Source: Phoebastria nigripes
Lineage: Eukaryota; Chordata; Aves; Procellariiformes; Diomedeidae
Length of the DNA stretch: 64,000 bases
NCBI GenBank assembly: GCA_035582835.1
Contig: JAYKAV010001000.1
Span: 2,238,680 to 2,302,679 of the forward strand
Direction: 5' to 3'
Positions within the stretch are counted from its first letter, which is position 1; each line of letters opens with the position of its first letter. Made by a program: the position numbers and the translations under genes. Of the stretch, positions 13,261-24,375 are shown in pieces. The notes under the pieces are model-generated. The model did not search any database. It saw only the letters and a program-made list of their open reading frames with translations, and was not told the DNA's origin.

Positions 13261-16200
13261 TGAATCATTCCTCCAGGCTGTTATTTTGCTCACATGTGTT
13301 AGAATCTATGGTTGAGTGAAGTACTCTATGGAGTAAAGTATCATTGGCATCAACACGTTTTTTGCGCTCTTTGGACTAATTCTCTGGTTCCTTTACTAGT
13401 AAATGCCCTTATTTGGAATGGAAAAAGATGCCTTAGGTTTTTTTAAAGCAGTCCCAGGAATCTTGATAGTCCAATTTGGTTTATACAACAAGTTTAGATC
13501 AAAATATGCTTTGCGTCAAAACGTAAAAGTGTCATTTCCAACAGAACAACAAAATTAAGCACAGACAAAAAATGTTTTCCTAACTTTTATTTCTCTTTTC
13601 ATTTGAAAGCAATTTATTTTAACACTTCCTGCCAGGCAGCAAAGTGCAGACTTTGTAGCAAAGTCAGGGACAGAAAAGAAAGGCAAGGCTTTTTCAGTGT
13701 TAGGGCTTTTTTTTTTTTTTAAAGGAGATTGGCATGAGCTTTACTCATACTTGCTTTTTCTATTCCCAGGATTTCGAGTTCAACTTTTATGGAGGTTGTC
13801 AGAGGGTCCCCATCTCCAGGGAACAACAATGAAATATAGTAATTGGATGTGGCACTGCAACTCTGTGAGTTTATCCCAACTTGTCAGTGCTGGCTACTGT
13901 TTCCCCTCATTAATTCCATCACACTAGCTGGTGGCCACTGATTTGACATGCCCTGTCTGAGCAGAAATTAGTATTCTTCACTCAGTGGCCAGTCCCTCAT
14001 TCCTTACTCACTTGGGCAGTTCTGCTGCAACCAGCAGGATTTCTCATATGCATCGGAGCTGGAAGGATCCACCTGAGGATCCTTTAGTAAGCCAACATGA
14101 AAAAAGGGAATGTGTGGTAACTGAGCTCATGTCATTAGTTTGCATTATCAGCTCTGTACAGGGTAATAGCATGTGTGGAACTCCTTCTAGCCAGTAAATA
14201 GCATATAACGAAAAATGATGATAAAAAGAAGAGCTATCATGGAAAGATGACAAGCACACAGCCAAGAGAAGGAAGAGATTGCCCAAAAAGTACAGCACAA
14301 TCCATGTTAATTTCTACTGTGTTGTTGATTACTGCATAAAAAAAAAACTTTAAAAATCACCATCGGAAGTTTTATTGGAAGAGATGGAATTAGATGGCAG
14401 ATCTGAAGAAATGCAGATCAGCAGAAAAACACCGATCAGACATAATAAGTCAGGACTATCAGATTGTAAAGACTGCTACTGTCTGCTTGCCTAAACATTC
14501 CTAGAACAGTACTAGTTCACATAGTCTCATACAAAAAAACAGAAGTAGGATTGCCTTAACATGTCACCCTACATATCATCCATAGAGAAAAATACCTCTC
14601 CAGGGTAGCACAATTTAGACCATCCCTAAAGAGCAACAACCTACAGGGTGCAGTGTATTGGAACTGAAGTTTCACCTTCAGATCCTTATCAGTTATAATT
14701 GAGAAAACTGATATCAAGCATATGAATGTTAATAATAATTTTATATATACACATATAAATATGGATATGTTAAATAATAAGGACAATGAGTAACTTAAGG
14801 ATACTATTATACGCATATGGATATTCTTTGATAAAAGAAAATTTTAAATTCACTATGAAAAAAAAATTCTGAAAATTCAACTTATCACCTTAAAAAACAG
14901 GCACAGACTTTGCCTGGACATTCAAATTATGATGACTGTTTTCTATGATTAAGTTTGTTAAGCTATCATTATCAATTCAAATAATATTTGAGCATGTGTG
15001 GTTAATTCACAGATTCTCCTGGTTCTTTAACTGAACAATACACTCATCTTTACTTTGCAACCTAAATGATAGCCCTGGTCACATTTTTGTAATGGTTTTT
15101 GTATTCAACTCCAGAGGAAACCGGATTTCAGTGATGGGTGAAACAGTGATCCGTGTGTGTGCTATAAAGCACCTAAAAAGCAATGAGCTGCAAAAGGGCT
15201 ACAGTTACTTGGAAACAGAAACTTAAGGAAGGAGCTTTTCTCATCCCATAATCTCCTTAGCTCTGTTGTTAGCACCTTTCTCTGGTTTTGAACCTGTAGG
15301 AAATACTGTATTTATAAAACAGATTATGTTCCTTTTCTTCTCTGTATTTTATCTTTCTTTAAAACTGTCACCTTAAAAGTATATATAATACCCAAATATT
15401 AGCAGATTCCTGTTCAGCTGAGATTGTCAGTGATCTCAGAATAAGCCCTTCAATGGGAACCACAAGTCCAAGGTTATTCAGAGAAGTCTGCATCTGCTGA
15501 TATCCTCCTGCATGCCTTTTGAGGGAATCCACTCCCTTTGACGCCCCAGGTTCTAGGAATCTGCTAACCATTGAGGCTGCAAAGGTTTTTCAGAGCTGAA
15601 GAAAAATCTGCAAGCCATTTTCCTAACCTGGTGAGCCAGGTCAGCAAGACAATAAAAGAAAAAATGAAAGAAACTAACATAAATAGCTTTTGACATCCAG
15701 TGCCATAAAAGTAAAATACTTTAAAACTTGGCATCATATAGAAGTTAGCTAATTATAGTGGCGCCATTCATGACGATATAATTAACTGTATGTCTGCATT
15801 TCTATTATAAACTCCTATTTTCAGAGGTTTATGATACAGCTTTAAAAATTTGCTCTGGCCAGAGACTTGGCATGCCAAATCTCACCCTGGAAGCAACTTT
15901 TTTCCCTCCAAAACTGAAGAATAAAAACCTGCTGGGTGTTTCTAAAGCTTATAATAAGGTAACAAAAATAACCACACAGAAATAATGCCTCTTATGCACT
16001 CAAAGACTTTGGGGTTTTAAAAAACAAATTTTGTCCTATGTTGTGTGATTTAATGATAAAAACCCCTCCCACTATTCATTTCTGGAAATGCTACTGGGCT
16101 GCACATATAGTTTGGCTAGGGACATGTCCAAAAATTACACACTTCTAACAAGGACCTGCTGTTTGAACAACTCCTGCACTTAAAACAGCCTGACATCTTC

Positions 16201-16504
16201 TTATTCCTAATGAGCTCTTCCTGTTTTTCTCCCGTTTTTCTCCCAAAAGCTGTATGGCTGCTGAAAACCTGATCTTATGCGAATGGAATTGAGGTCCCTT
16301 TCCTGCGTTTAGCAAACTTAGAAGTGATTCCTTACAGAAAATGAAGAAACACCCTGCAATATGCAAAAGAGACGAGGTACCTGAAAGTGGGCAGGCAAAA
16401 CTAACACACGCATACGGCGCTCAGGTCTGCTTGCAGAACAGGCAAGTTTTCAGGTCCAGTGGTTACCAGGACAGTCTGTCACTAGGCAGACTGATTAACT
16501 GCTC
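13261..16504. other. Unique non-coding stretch
   Basis: I see no gene or clear repeat here. A small perfect hairpin (AAGGATCC and GGATCCTT, 6-base loop) lies at 14063-14084. Open frames are short and unlike any family I know. Confidence 0.5.
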
Positions 16505-16590
16505 TGCAATGGGTTGGTTCCCTGTGTGACTTCAGGCTGGTCACTTGGTGACTCTTCCTATCTACGTATTATCTCCCTGAGATAAACACA
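16505..16590 (+). mobile_element. MIR-like CORE-SINE relic
   Basis: The stretch containing CCCTGTGTGACTTCAGGC followed by GGTCACTTGGTGACTCTTCC and then CTCCCTGAGATAAAC follows the order of the MIR core (tgtgtgacc-ttgggcaagtcactt-aacctctc...). It is heavily diverged, and the tRNA-derived head and LINE-like tail are not clear. It is a non-functional ancient SINE. Confidence 0.4.
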
Positions 16591-17089
16591 CTGAAGCTGA
16601 GCTGTTATGGTAACAAAAGTCTATATACAGAGATATACAGAAATTTTGTTTCTTACTCCAAGGTGAATAATCAGAGCTTTCAGCATACTTAAAGAAAACA
16701 TGACTGGTCAAATATTTCTCAATGAGATTTGCAAAATAGAGTTATAGCCAAGGAATAAAATACTCCAAACATCTGCTCTTTTGCTCTTTTCTGCTTCACA
16801 GTACTTATTCAAAACTACTTTTTTTTTTTCTTTTTTACACCTACTTGAAATTTAAATTGGTTTTGTTTATTTATATACACTTCTAACAGAATCCCTTAGG
16901 CCAAAAATTGGTCTCATCCCTAAACTCCTAATTACCAATATTGTACTGGAAACTTCCATGTGATCTAGAGAAAGCAGGTTCTTTCCCCTGTTGCCACTTT
17001 GGGATGTTCTGCTCTTACTACTCTCCTGCTTTCCTTCAGCCTGGAGAAGATACTGTTTATCCCTTCAACACTTTCAGAACCCTTTATGC

Positions 17090-17165
17090 AGATTTGGGTT
17101 GAACCAACGTCTGTGGAAATCAGAAGGAGAGTTTTCATTGACTTATAAGTCAGACTGATAGGCAC
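17090..17165. mobile_element. Possible fragment of palindromic amniote repeat
   Basis: The words GAAATCAGAAGGAGAG and TTTTCATTGACTTATAAGTC resemble the worn palindromic core (gaagtcaatgggag...attgacttcaatggg) seen in old amniote repeats. The match is short and diverged. The same type of core appears more clearly at 42131-42189. Confidence 0.25.
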
Positions 17166-17444
17166 TTTGTGATCCTTCCAATGGTACACAAAAATATAGT
17201 AAGTTTCTTCCTTTCTCTATGGAGATGGTTATTTTTTCCCCTCAGAGTTCTGTCTTTTAGGACATTGTTATTGATCCAAAACAATATGAAGAGACATTTT
17301 GTTCCCTTTGCAACAAAACAGTTAATCACTATTTTTTTTCATCCTGCTTTCCCCCCACATACCGTAACCCCACTTTGTTTGGATAGTGTCTCTGCCACCT
17401 TTGTCTGCATAATTGTATTACACAGCTACAACTTTCCTTCCCAG

Positions 17445-17543
17445 CAAATACCCTTTGGATACTTTCCAGATGAAAAATTATACTGGTTCTCTCCAGGAGG
17501 CCAAACAAGGTTTTTGAAATGCTGGATGCACATTCTGTACTAA
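17445..17543 (+). other. Candidate terminal exon (unverified)
   Basis: A strong splice acceptor, ACTTTCCTTCCCAG, ends at 17444. The following 32 codons are open and end in TAA at 17541-17543, with a fairly protein-like start (QIPFGYFPDEKLYWFSPGG). AATAAA signals occur about 170 bp downstream (from 17714) in an A-rich tract. No domain is recognised and no upstream exon is identified. Chance is a real alternative, because the A-rich tract makes polyadenylation words likely. Confidence 0.15.
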
Positions 17544-17731
17544 CTCCAGTGGTGGTGGTCTCTCTACTGTGTCTCTCTGCTCTGTATCTCAGGATATAAG
17601 GTCTTAGAAAAAAAAGAGAAAGCCATCTCTATAGCATTGAAACACAGAAAACACAAGAAGTCTGGAAGTAATACCATGCATATTTCATCCTTGACTAGAA
17701 AGGTTAGGGAGTAAATAAAAAAATAAAAATT

Positions 17732-17744
17732 AAAAAAAAAAAAA
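17732..17744 (+). repeat. A-rich tract with AATAAA words
   Basis: A 13-base A run preceded by several overlapping AATAAA/AAATAAAA words from 17713. It could act as a polyadenylation signal region, but simple A-richness explains it. Confidence 0.6.
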
Positions 17745-18575
17745 TCACATGATATCTTACTGTTTATAGTAACTATATAATGCAGTTGAGAGCACGTTCC
17801 TAAGAGCAAACCATTCTTAAACATTTGGAAATGTAGTTATTATGGCTAGGGCCCAGGTATCTGGTGACAACATTCGTGATGGAGTTGTTAGAATTCATAA
17901 ACACACAAATGCAGCCAACAGCTCTGAGTACACTGCGGACTCTTGCCAAGGGATAGAAGTTTTCCTTCCCTTGCTGGTAAGGTTACGGAGGGAATATAAA
18001 CTGTGTGTTTGTACATGAATCATTATGATTCCTAAGAATATCAAGGGGGGCCCACATCACAGCTTTTCTCACTAAGGCTACCAAGATTGCATATCCTTAC
18101 CAAGCTGGTGTCCGTAGACGTTAATGTGCTGGATAGAGGCTGAAATAATACCCAACTACATTGCTGCAGCGCAGCTTCCTAGACAGTGTATCATAGAGAT
18201 CTAAGATGTCCCAGATATCTAAAAGAAGTTAAGGGATATGCTGTACTATAAGGTCATTTGCCAAGTCCACAATGTTGATTTAATCTGTGGGTGCTCTCTT
18301 GGCCCAGCTTCCAAGAGCTCCAGGTGTGGAACCCCTGTGGAAGTCAATGGTATTTCCTGCAAGTAATCTGTGCTTGAAGCAGACCCGCTGCAATGCTGCC
18401 AGCACTCAGGAGAACCCCCACACATCGTTAAGTAGGAGAGGGATTTATCAAATGCAAAGGACTAAAAAAGTTCAATGCAAATCTACCTCAGAGTTATCTT
18501 GGACATAACTACCACCCCACTGACTGCTTTCCTGTCAGTGTATACCAAGATACACATGAATGAAGATGAGAAAGG

Positions 18576-18680
18576 ATTAGATTCTGTTCTTAATTAAGCA
18601 ATGTATATCTGGAGTAGCTCCTCTGAAGCGAATGTAGTTATACTCTATTTATCTCGGTGTAAATGAGATNAGAATCTGAC
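18576..18680. mobile_element. Palindromic MITE-like relic (about 105 bp)
   Basis: The two halves of this segment are imperfect reverse complements about a centre near 18628. Outer arms read ATTAGATTCT (18576-18585) and AGAATCTGAC (18671-18680). Inner parts pair CTGGAGTAGCTCCTCTGAAG with GAATGTAGTTATACTC. The plan matches an old palindromic repeat of amniotes whose halves read roughly gattctgatct...ggagtaactcc-attgaagtcaatgg. No coding capacity. One N falls in the right arm (18670). The family name is left open. Confidence 0.55.
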
Positions 18681-20459
18681 TTTAGGAGGTTACCCGACAA
18701 TTTGCAATGCAACAAAGTAAAAGACTAAAATCAGTCTTCAGTAAGTATCAAGCCTCCTAGAAGCATAATTATTTCAGTCAGTGACTGTCTAATCTGTGAA
18801 TTACCTGGTCATATACTATTTTTTCAGGCATTAATGCAAGCCAGCAAAAAGTAGCCAACAGTAAAAATCTGTAGGAAAGATAACTATATCTCCTTCTTTG
18901 TCTCAATTATTTTTCTTCCACTGTGATTTTATCTTTGCTGTCTGTTACTTTTATAAAAAAATTTTGTAAAACTATCTATTATAAAATGGAACAGATGAAA
19001 GGGTGTTTATATAAACTGTATTTTGATTTCTACATGAGTTTGAGATCTAATTCCAAGTACACACAAATTACTGATAATTATATTTTAAATACACATAAAG
19101 TTTAAACAGAGATGGCCAGGAATATTTTCACAATGCATTTTCATCTGAAAATGCCAATTCATTAAAAATTCAAAAGCTCAAAAAAAAAAAAAAAATCTGT
19201 TCAAACAAGGAGGGAAAATGGAAAAGAGGTATTGAAATTAAAAAAACATATCTTCAAATGAGGAAGTTCGCTTTTTCATTCAGATTTTCAAAAAAGTAGA
19301 TTAAACTGAATTTATAACATTGAAAATCTTCAAATAAAACTGGAATGTCTCAATAGACTCAGTCCAAATTTCTAGGAGATTTTATATTTGAATAATGTTT
19401 AGATTGGCTTTTCATCCTAGCTCCAGAAAAAATATTAAATCTGGAAAATTCTCATGAGTTAGGGTAATCATAGTATGCCCAGCAATATTGCTAATCTAAT
19501 TGTTCAGAATATCAATGTCACCTTGCATTACAGCACCATCAGTGGTCCACGCCTGAAGTGTTTTCTCAATACTTAAACAATAGTTGGAACATTTTGGTAG
19601 AATGGTAGAACTTCTTTTTTAGAGAAAACACTATGATTTTTTTTAAAAGTGAGAAGATATTTTGATTTTTTGAAAATTTTTACAAACCTAAACCTGCCTT
19701 TTAATTTAAAATATTTTAACTGAAAATATCACTAAGATGTAGTCTTAATCTAGAACTTTCATCCTTTTGCTATTCCTCAGAAACTTTACTAATTGCGATA
19801 GTTAACAGTATGTAATGGATAGATTAACCTTAGCAAAGTGTTTTAATTTTTTGGAGTGAGATTTTCTTAAGTAACATTTAAAGCTAATATAGACACTAAA
19901 TCAATAAGATGAAACATTTTTAAATTTACATGCTTCATTCTGAATGAGATTTTACTATGAAATATCAGAACTGGTGTTTGATTGAATATCCAAGATACTT
20001 CATATGGAGATTTCCGAAGGCAGAAGATTTTTAAAATTTTCCATTCTGAGAAATTCTTCATTATTGCAAGCCCTGTTGAAAAAGTCACTTATTTCCCACA
20101 GAATGTAAAAATGGGTCTAGTTTTCCCTCGAAAAGAATCTGTGCGATAAGCTGTTCAGCTCTGTGGCCACACTGGCTTGCCCTGACACTGTTAAATTCTG
20201 TGTGTGGGGAGCTGTCAGTGTGTCCCCTTGGGGAAGTCAATAATTAGGGTTTTTTTCTGAGCCTTTACTTCCATCTCCCGTGGAAAGAAATAAGGAGATA
20301 ACAAATTCCATATTTCTTTAAAATCCAGTGCCTTGGCTGCAGCGGGCATTACCTGAAGGCATTACCTTCTCACGCTTTAATTTAACAGCTACTCTATTTG
20401 ATTTACATAATACTCAGTTAAAATGACAACCAGAGCTTAGTATTATTGCCTGCAGCCTT
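18681..20459. other. Very AT-rich unique stretch
   Basis: No gene is recognisable. The region is notably rich in A and T, with a 16-base A run at 19180-19195 and many short T runs. Nothing with transposon structure is clear. Confidence 0.55.
19180..19195 (+). repeat. Poly-A run (16 bases)
   Basis: An uninterrupted A run in AT-rich DNA, with no retrocopy body attached. Confidence 0.85.
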
Positions 20460-21120
20460 ACAGCTGATGCTGTCCTGAGTCCTGCCCTCCAAGACCAACT
20501 ACGCCCAAGTGCCTTTGCAGTCACACCCACGGCCGCAGACAGCGGCAGCTGCTGCTCCAAACATAAGTTACCTCCTGCTGCCAAAGGGACGCCCACGCAG
20601 GGCAGGACAGGCACAGCGTGACCCACGGCAGGCAGCACCCCTCTGGAGACTGGGCAAACATGCTCACCAAGTGCCTGGGTGAGGCAGATATATGCATCTC
20701 CAACTTTTTTTTTAGCCTTGGTTTCCCTGTAGGAAAATCTCCCTGATTTGCTTTGCTCCGGTGTCACCAGGGGCAGCAGCAGCCTCTGTCAGCCTTCTGC
20801 GGGGGCGTTCACATAGCACAGAGAAAGCGCTGGGCTGTTTCACTTCCATTTGCAGACTGCCTTGGGGCTGCCCATGTGCACTGTGTGTATGCACATCGCG
20901 ATGGGGGACCTGTTCTGCAAGGACCCTGCTACCCTCTCCACTCACGTCCTCTGACATGAGTGGTACAGGGACCGCTGTGGCTGCTCCCACGTACAGCTTG
21001 CTGCTTCCTCACTGGCGGGTATCTGCCATGGGAAACCATCATTTGACACTAAAAAGATGTCATCGCGTCATCTACTTAAGGCTGGTTTAGGCATACAGTC
21101 TAGGTGCAGGTCACAGCGGC
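20460..21120. other. GC-rich, CpG-enriched patch
   Basis: By eye this stretch has about 21 CpG dinucleotides in 660 bp, whereas neighbouring lines usually have none or one per 60 bp. The densest part is 20500-20640. Open frames run on both strands (for example minus 20414-20767 and plus 20761-21090), which in GC-rich DNA is expected by chance. It could be a weak CpG island, an unrecognised GC-rich repeat, or a non-coding RNA promoter. No splice or promoter motif settles this. Confidence 0.4.
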
Positions 21121-23539
21121 AGACATTAGGAGCATAAATTTGTTACTTACTCAGAGAAGACAGAGGTATACACAGAAAGGCAATTCAGAGCACTTAAACG
21201 TGAGGCCCAAAGCAACATAAAATAACAAAGGAGCAGTATGACTCCCTATCCCCCTTCCTTTTCAGTCCCTGCAGTGTTTATACTGGAGCACTAGATACTC
21301 TCAAAAGCACATGCGGATTGAAAAGCTGACATTACATTATGGGCATTTAAGCTTATAATCAGTGTTAGATAGTTGCATAAGTCTGGGCCAAGAGTACACA
21401 AATTAGTTTTCTTCACACCATTACAAACACTTTAAATCTTTTACGAATATTTTTGCCATGCCATTTAATTTTATTTTTAACCACAATTATTATAGCCATA
21501 CTCTACAAAAACCATATTCCACTCTGAGAAGCAACTGATGAGCTCCCAAATCAACATTTAAGCAGTTTAGAAATTAAAACTTTTATTTAAAGAACCATGG
21601 CGTTTAGAGTATTATTGGGGTGCTGTTCTCATTTCATACTACTTCAGCATCACAGCTTGGCTAAAGGATCTAGTCTGTTCAGTAGAAATCAGTATAATGA
21701 TTCCAATATTAGGAAAAAGCAAAATGAACAACAGGGAATATGATTTAGAGATGGTACATGTCAATTTTAAAATACCATCTTTTGACTTATGTGCATACCT
21801 GCCGTGCATGTGTGAGAAAGAGCTTCTTTAATGTATTTCTAGATCAGTTAGAAGTGTCTACCAATACAGCTACAGGATAATGAGCCTGAGTCTGCTCTGG
21901 CTGCTGTATCACAGATGGGACAGAACATCGCTCTGCTCACCATGGACTTGCTGAGAATCCTCAGCTCTCTAGGGACAAACAGAAAAGCAGTCACAGCAAA
22001 TAGTTTTACCTATAGGCCTAGAGCTAAGGCTGTAGTATATTAATGGTTGCCACAGAAAATATGAAACTGATTATTTGCCATGAAATGAGAGGGCTGATTC
22101 TCCCCAGCTGTACACACTTCTGGCAGTGTAAAGAATCTGCCTCTTGCCTTTGCTCTCTGATCACACAAGGCAAATCTGCCTTACCTCTCTCTTCGTCCTC
22201 TTCTTCACAACCATGNCTGAGATAGGTTATATGATCAAGGAAGAAAAAGGTACGAACAGATTTATCCCCTGGCTGACCTTGGCCATACTATCAGATTCAG
22301 ATAATAATACGACTGCACGAACAGGAGAGTACCGTGCTTGCTTCTTCAATTAATTTCTAACACTTACTATTCCACCAGTACTGCTGGCTGGTAAATTTTC
22401 GTCCAGAGAAACTCTATAAAATACACTCACAATGACATACAACTGACTAAGCCAATAAGGTTTTATAAGAATTACTCAGATAATCTGCTAATTTTAGAGG
22501 CTGTAATGGGAAATGTTCACTTCTTGGAACTATCCTCTAGATTTCTACAACAGGAATACAGGTTTTTTAAAATTCCCCTCAGCTTTTCCATAGGGTTTGC
22601 AATATTGTAACTGAGTCAAAATTGTTGCCACCCATGTCAAACTTACCACTGCACCACAACATTCCTCATTTAGTAGTACTTTTAATGAATGTGTTTGTCA
22701 GTGTCTGACATTTGGTCCAACGTATACAGTACCAGTGAGAATCTGACACATGTTGCAGGTTAAAGATGCCACACAAATGCACAAATAGCTAGTGATGACA
22801 AAACAGACACAAGGGGGAAAAATACATGCTACATGCAGCTTTTAAAAATTGTCTTTCTTACATATTTTTAAAAGCATTGCCCGAACAATCCTCTTTCAAC
22901 CTTCCCCTCCAAACTGCATGCTAACAAAGGGATTCAGATCATCTGCAGTTTTTAATCAGAAGTTTGGAAATGCAGAGAGCATAGCAAAAACCAGCTATGT
23001 CCTGCCTTGTCATGAGGAATGAGTGTTCCCTACTTAAAGACAACTTTCATTAGGCATACACTTAGAGTTGATCGGAGACAAGTAATATCAAATAGTCAAA
23101 CATTAGACCCTGGTTTGTTTGTAGGTGTTCATAAAGGGCAGAGGAAGAGAAAATAGCAGTTTAATGTAATTCTACCATTAGTTATATGGAGGCAAAACTG
23201 AAGTAGCTCAAGCGAAGTCAGCAGAGATCTCCAGATACACTGCCATGGCTGACAACAGCTTTTGGCTCAGTTGCTTACAAAGCTCAGCAGCAGCTATCAT
23301 CCTTATTCAGTCACACCAGCACAGCAAGCAGCACTTTGGAAAGAAGCGGATAACTCCTTAGTGGCACATCTGTTAGGTATAGATGGCATTCATTTGAATA
23401 GCTTTGCCAATGGATGACATGCCAAGTCCTTTATACTAAAAGGCTTGTCCTTGATGTTAATCATTCACTCTCTGCCAGTTAACATGTTTATCCTTCTAGG
23501 AAATACTTTGATCTATACTGGCACTTGAAATATAGCAAC
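21121..23539. other. Unique non-coding stretch
   Basis: I see no recognisable gene. The segment near 22085-22140 has weak resemblance to the palindromic amniote repeat (GATTCTCC...GTGTAAAG) but is too diverged to call. Confidence 0.5.
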
Positions 23540-23705
23540 CAATGTTACTAGACTGGAAATGAACAAACAAGATCTTGTGTGAATTGCCAAATGGCACAGC
23601 AAAATGCAGGATGCACGTTACAAAGTGTTGCTTAGCAACTAGAAAGGGCCATGCACTCCATTTTACTATTTTGGTTTGAAATAGAAAATAAATGGCCTTA
23701 TAGTT
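23540..23705. promoter_or_regulatory. Candidate regulatory element around an X-box
   Basis: The block surrounds a perfect RFX-type X-box palindrome (23627-23639). It also contains a CArG/MEF2-like AT-rich set (CTATTTTGG at about 23666 and AAATAGAAAATAAATGG just after). The texture is complex and non-repetitive. A possible first exon begins about 135 bp downstream. A promoter or enhancer role is inferred, not shown. Confidence 0.3.
23627..23639. promoter_or_regulatory. Perfect RFX X-box palindrome
   Basis: GTTGCTTAGCAAC is a perfect 6-1-6 inverted repeat and fits the RFX-family X-box rule (GTNRCC, 0-3 bases, RGYAAC) with one C-to-T variant in the left half. RFX factors bind such sites in promoters and enhancers of ciliary and immune genes. 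A chance perfect 13-bp X-box is uncommon in 64 kb but not impossible. Confidence 0.4.
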
Positions 23706-23774
23706 ATTTGAAATACATGGAGAGCAAGAACATAATACTGCTCTGGAGAAATCTATTTGTGAGGAGTGTGTGTC

Positions 23775-23812
23775 ATGGGAGACAGAGAGACTCTGAACTC
23801 AACATTCAATAG
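23775..23812 (+). other. Candidate first coding exon (unverified)
   Basis: An ATG with G at -3 and G at +4 (GTCATGG) starts a 12-codon open frame, MGDRETLNSTFN plus two bases, ending at AATAG and a strong donor GTAAGTG from 23813. It lies about 135 bp downstream of the X-box palindrome. The peptide is not recognised. The arrangement (X-box, strong-context ATG, consensus donor) is what a short first exon would look like, but each element can arise by chance. Confidence 0.15.
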
Positions 23813-23979
23813 GTAAGTGAAGGAGAAACTGCCTTCCAGATATTTTGCCTTAAAATGTAAATGTAACAGCAGTTTAAGTTCAGTGCGTGTATTCCGCTAT
23901 TCAACCAGCATTTAAAACAATTGTTTATTTTCACCTTTCATCTTCAAATGTTAAGAGGGTTAGTTTTTTTTGCAAAGAC

Positions 23980-24095
23980 GACTATTATCTCATCCTCCGT
24001 TTGCATGCAAGGAAATGGAAGTTTAGAACAGTTGGTAATTTACCCATGCAAGTTGCCAAACTGTGAATAGATCACAGGCATCCTGAATCTAAGCA
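23980..24095 (-). mobile_element. MIR-like CORE-SINE relic
   Basis: The plus strand reads CTATTATCTCATCCTCCGTT, then GGAAATGGAAGTTTAGAAC, then TTTACCCATGCAAGTTGCC and CAGGCATCCTGAATCT. This follows the reverse complement of the MIR/CORE-SINE consensus from the 'attatccccattt' region through 'cttgcccaaggtcac' to 'caggagtcctg'. Strongly diverged and inactive. A second copy in the same orientation lies 140 bp away. Confidence 0.5.
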
Positions 24096-24234
24096 ATCTA
24101 AAAAAACTTCTGCACAACATGGCCTCCTTCCTCCCTCTTACACAGCTCCCCCCATGCCTGGCAGCTGGTCTTTAATACACAGATATAAATAATTGTCTAG
24201 CAATACTTCATACAGGAAAAATAAAGGTCTCTGA

Positions 24235-24375
24235 AAACTCTAATTAAGTCTCCAATACCTCAAAGCACTTACTGTCTTTATTTTCCAATGGGAGAAACTG
24301 TGGAAGGGATTAAAATTATTCTTGAAAATCACATGGGAAGTCTACTGAGTTTTGAGAGCAGAACGAGGACATCTG
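24235..24375 (-). mobile_element. MIR-like CORE-SINE relic
   Basis: The order AATTAAGTCTCC, CTCAAAGCACTTACTGTC, TTTATTTTCCAATGGGAGAA, ACTGTGGAAGG, AAATCACATGGGAAGTC matches the reverse complement of a MIR/CORE-SINE from its 3' LINE-like tail through the core. On the minus strand it contains a good acceptor (CCCTTCCACAG) and donor (ACA|GTAAGT) 25 bp apart, so the element could in principle be exonised. This looks like a property of the SINE sequence and not evidence of a gene. Confidence 0.55.

Noticed and set aside
24285..24309. 25-bp minus-strand exon with strong acceptor and donor
   Set aside because: The sites lie inside a MIR-like SINE and match its consensus sequence, so they are probably incidental.
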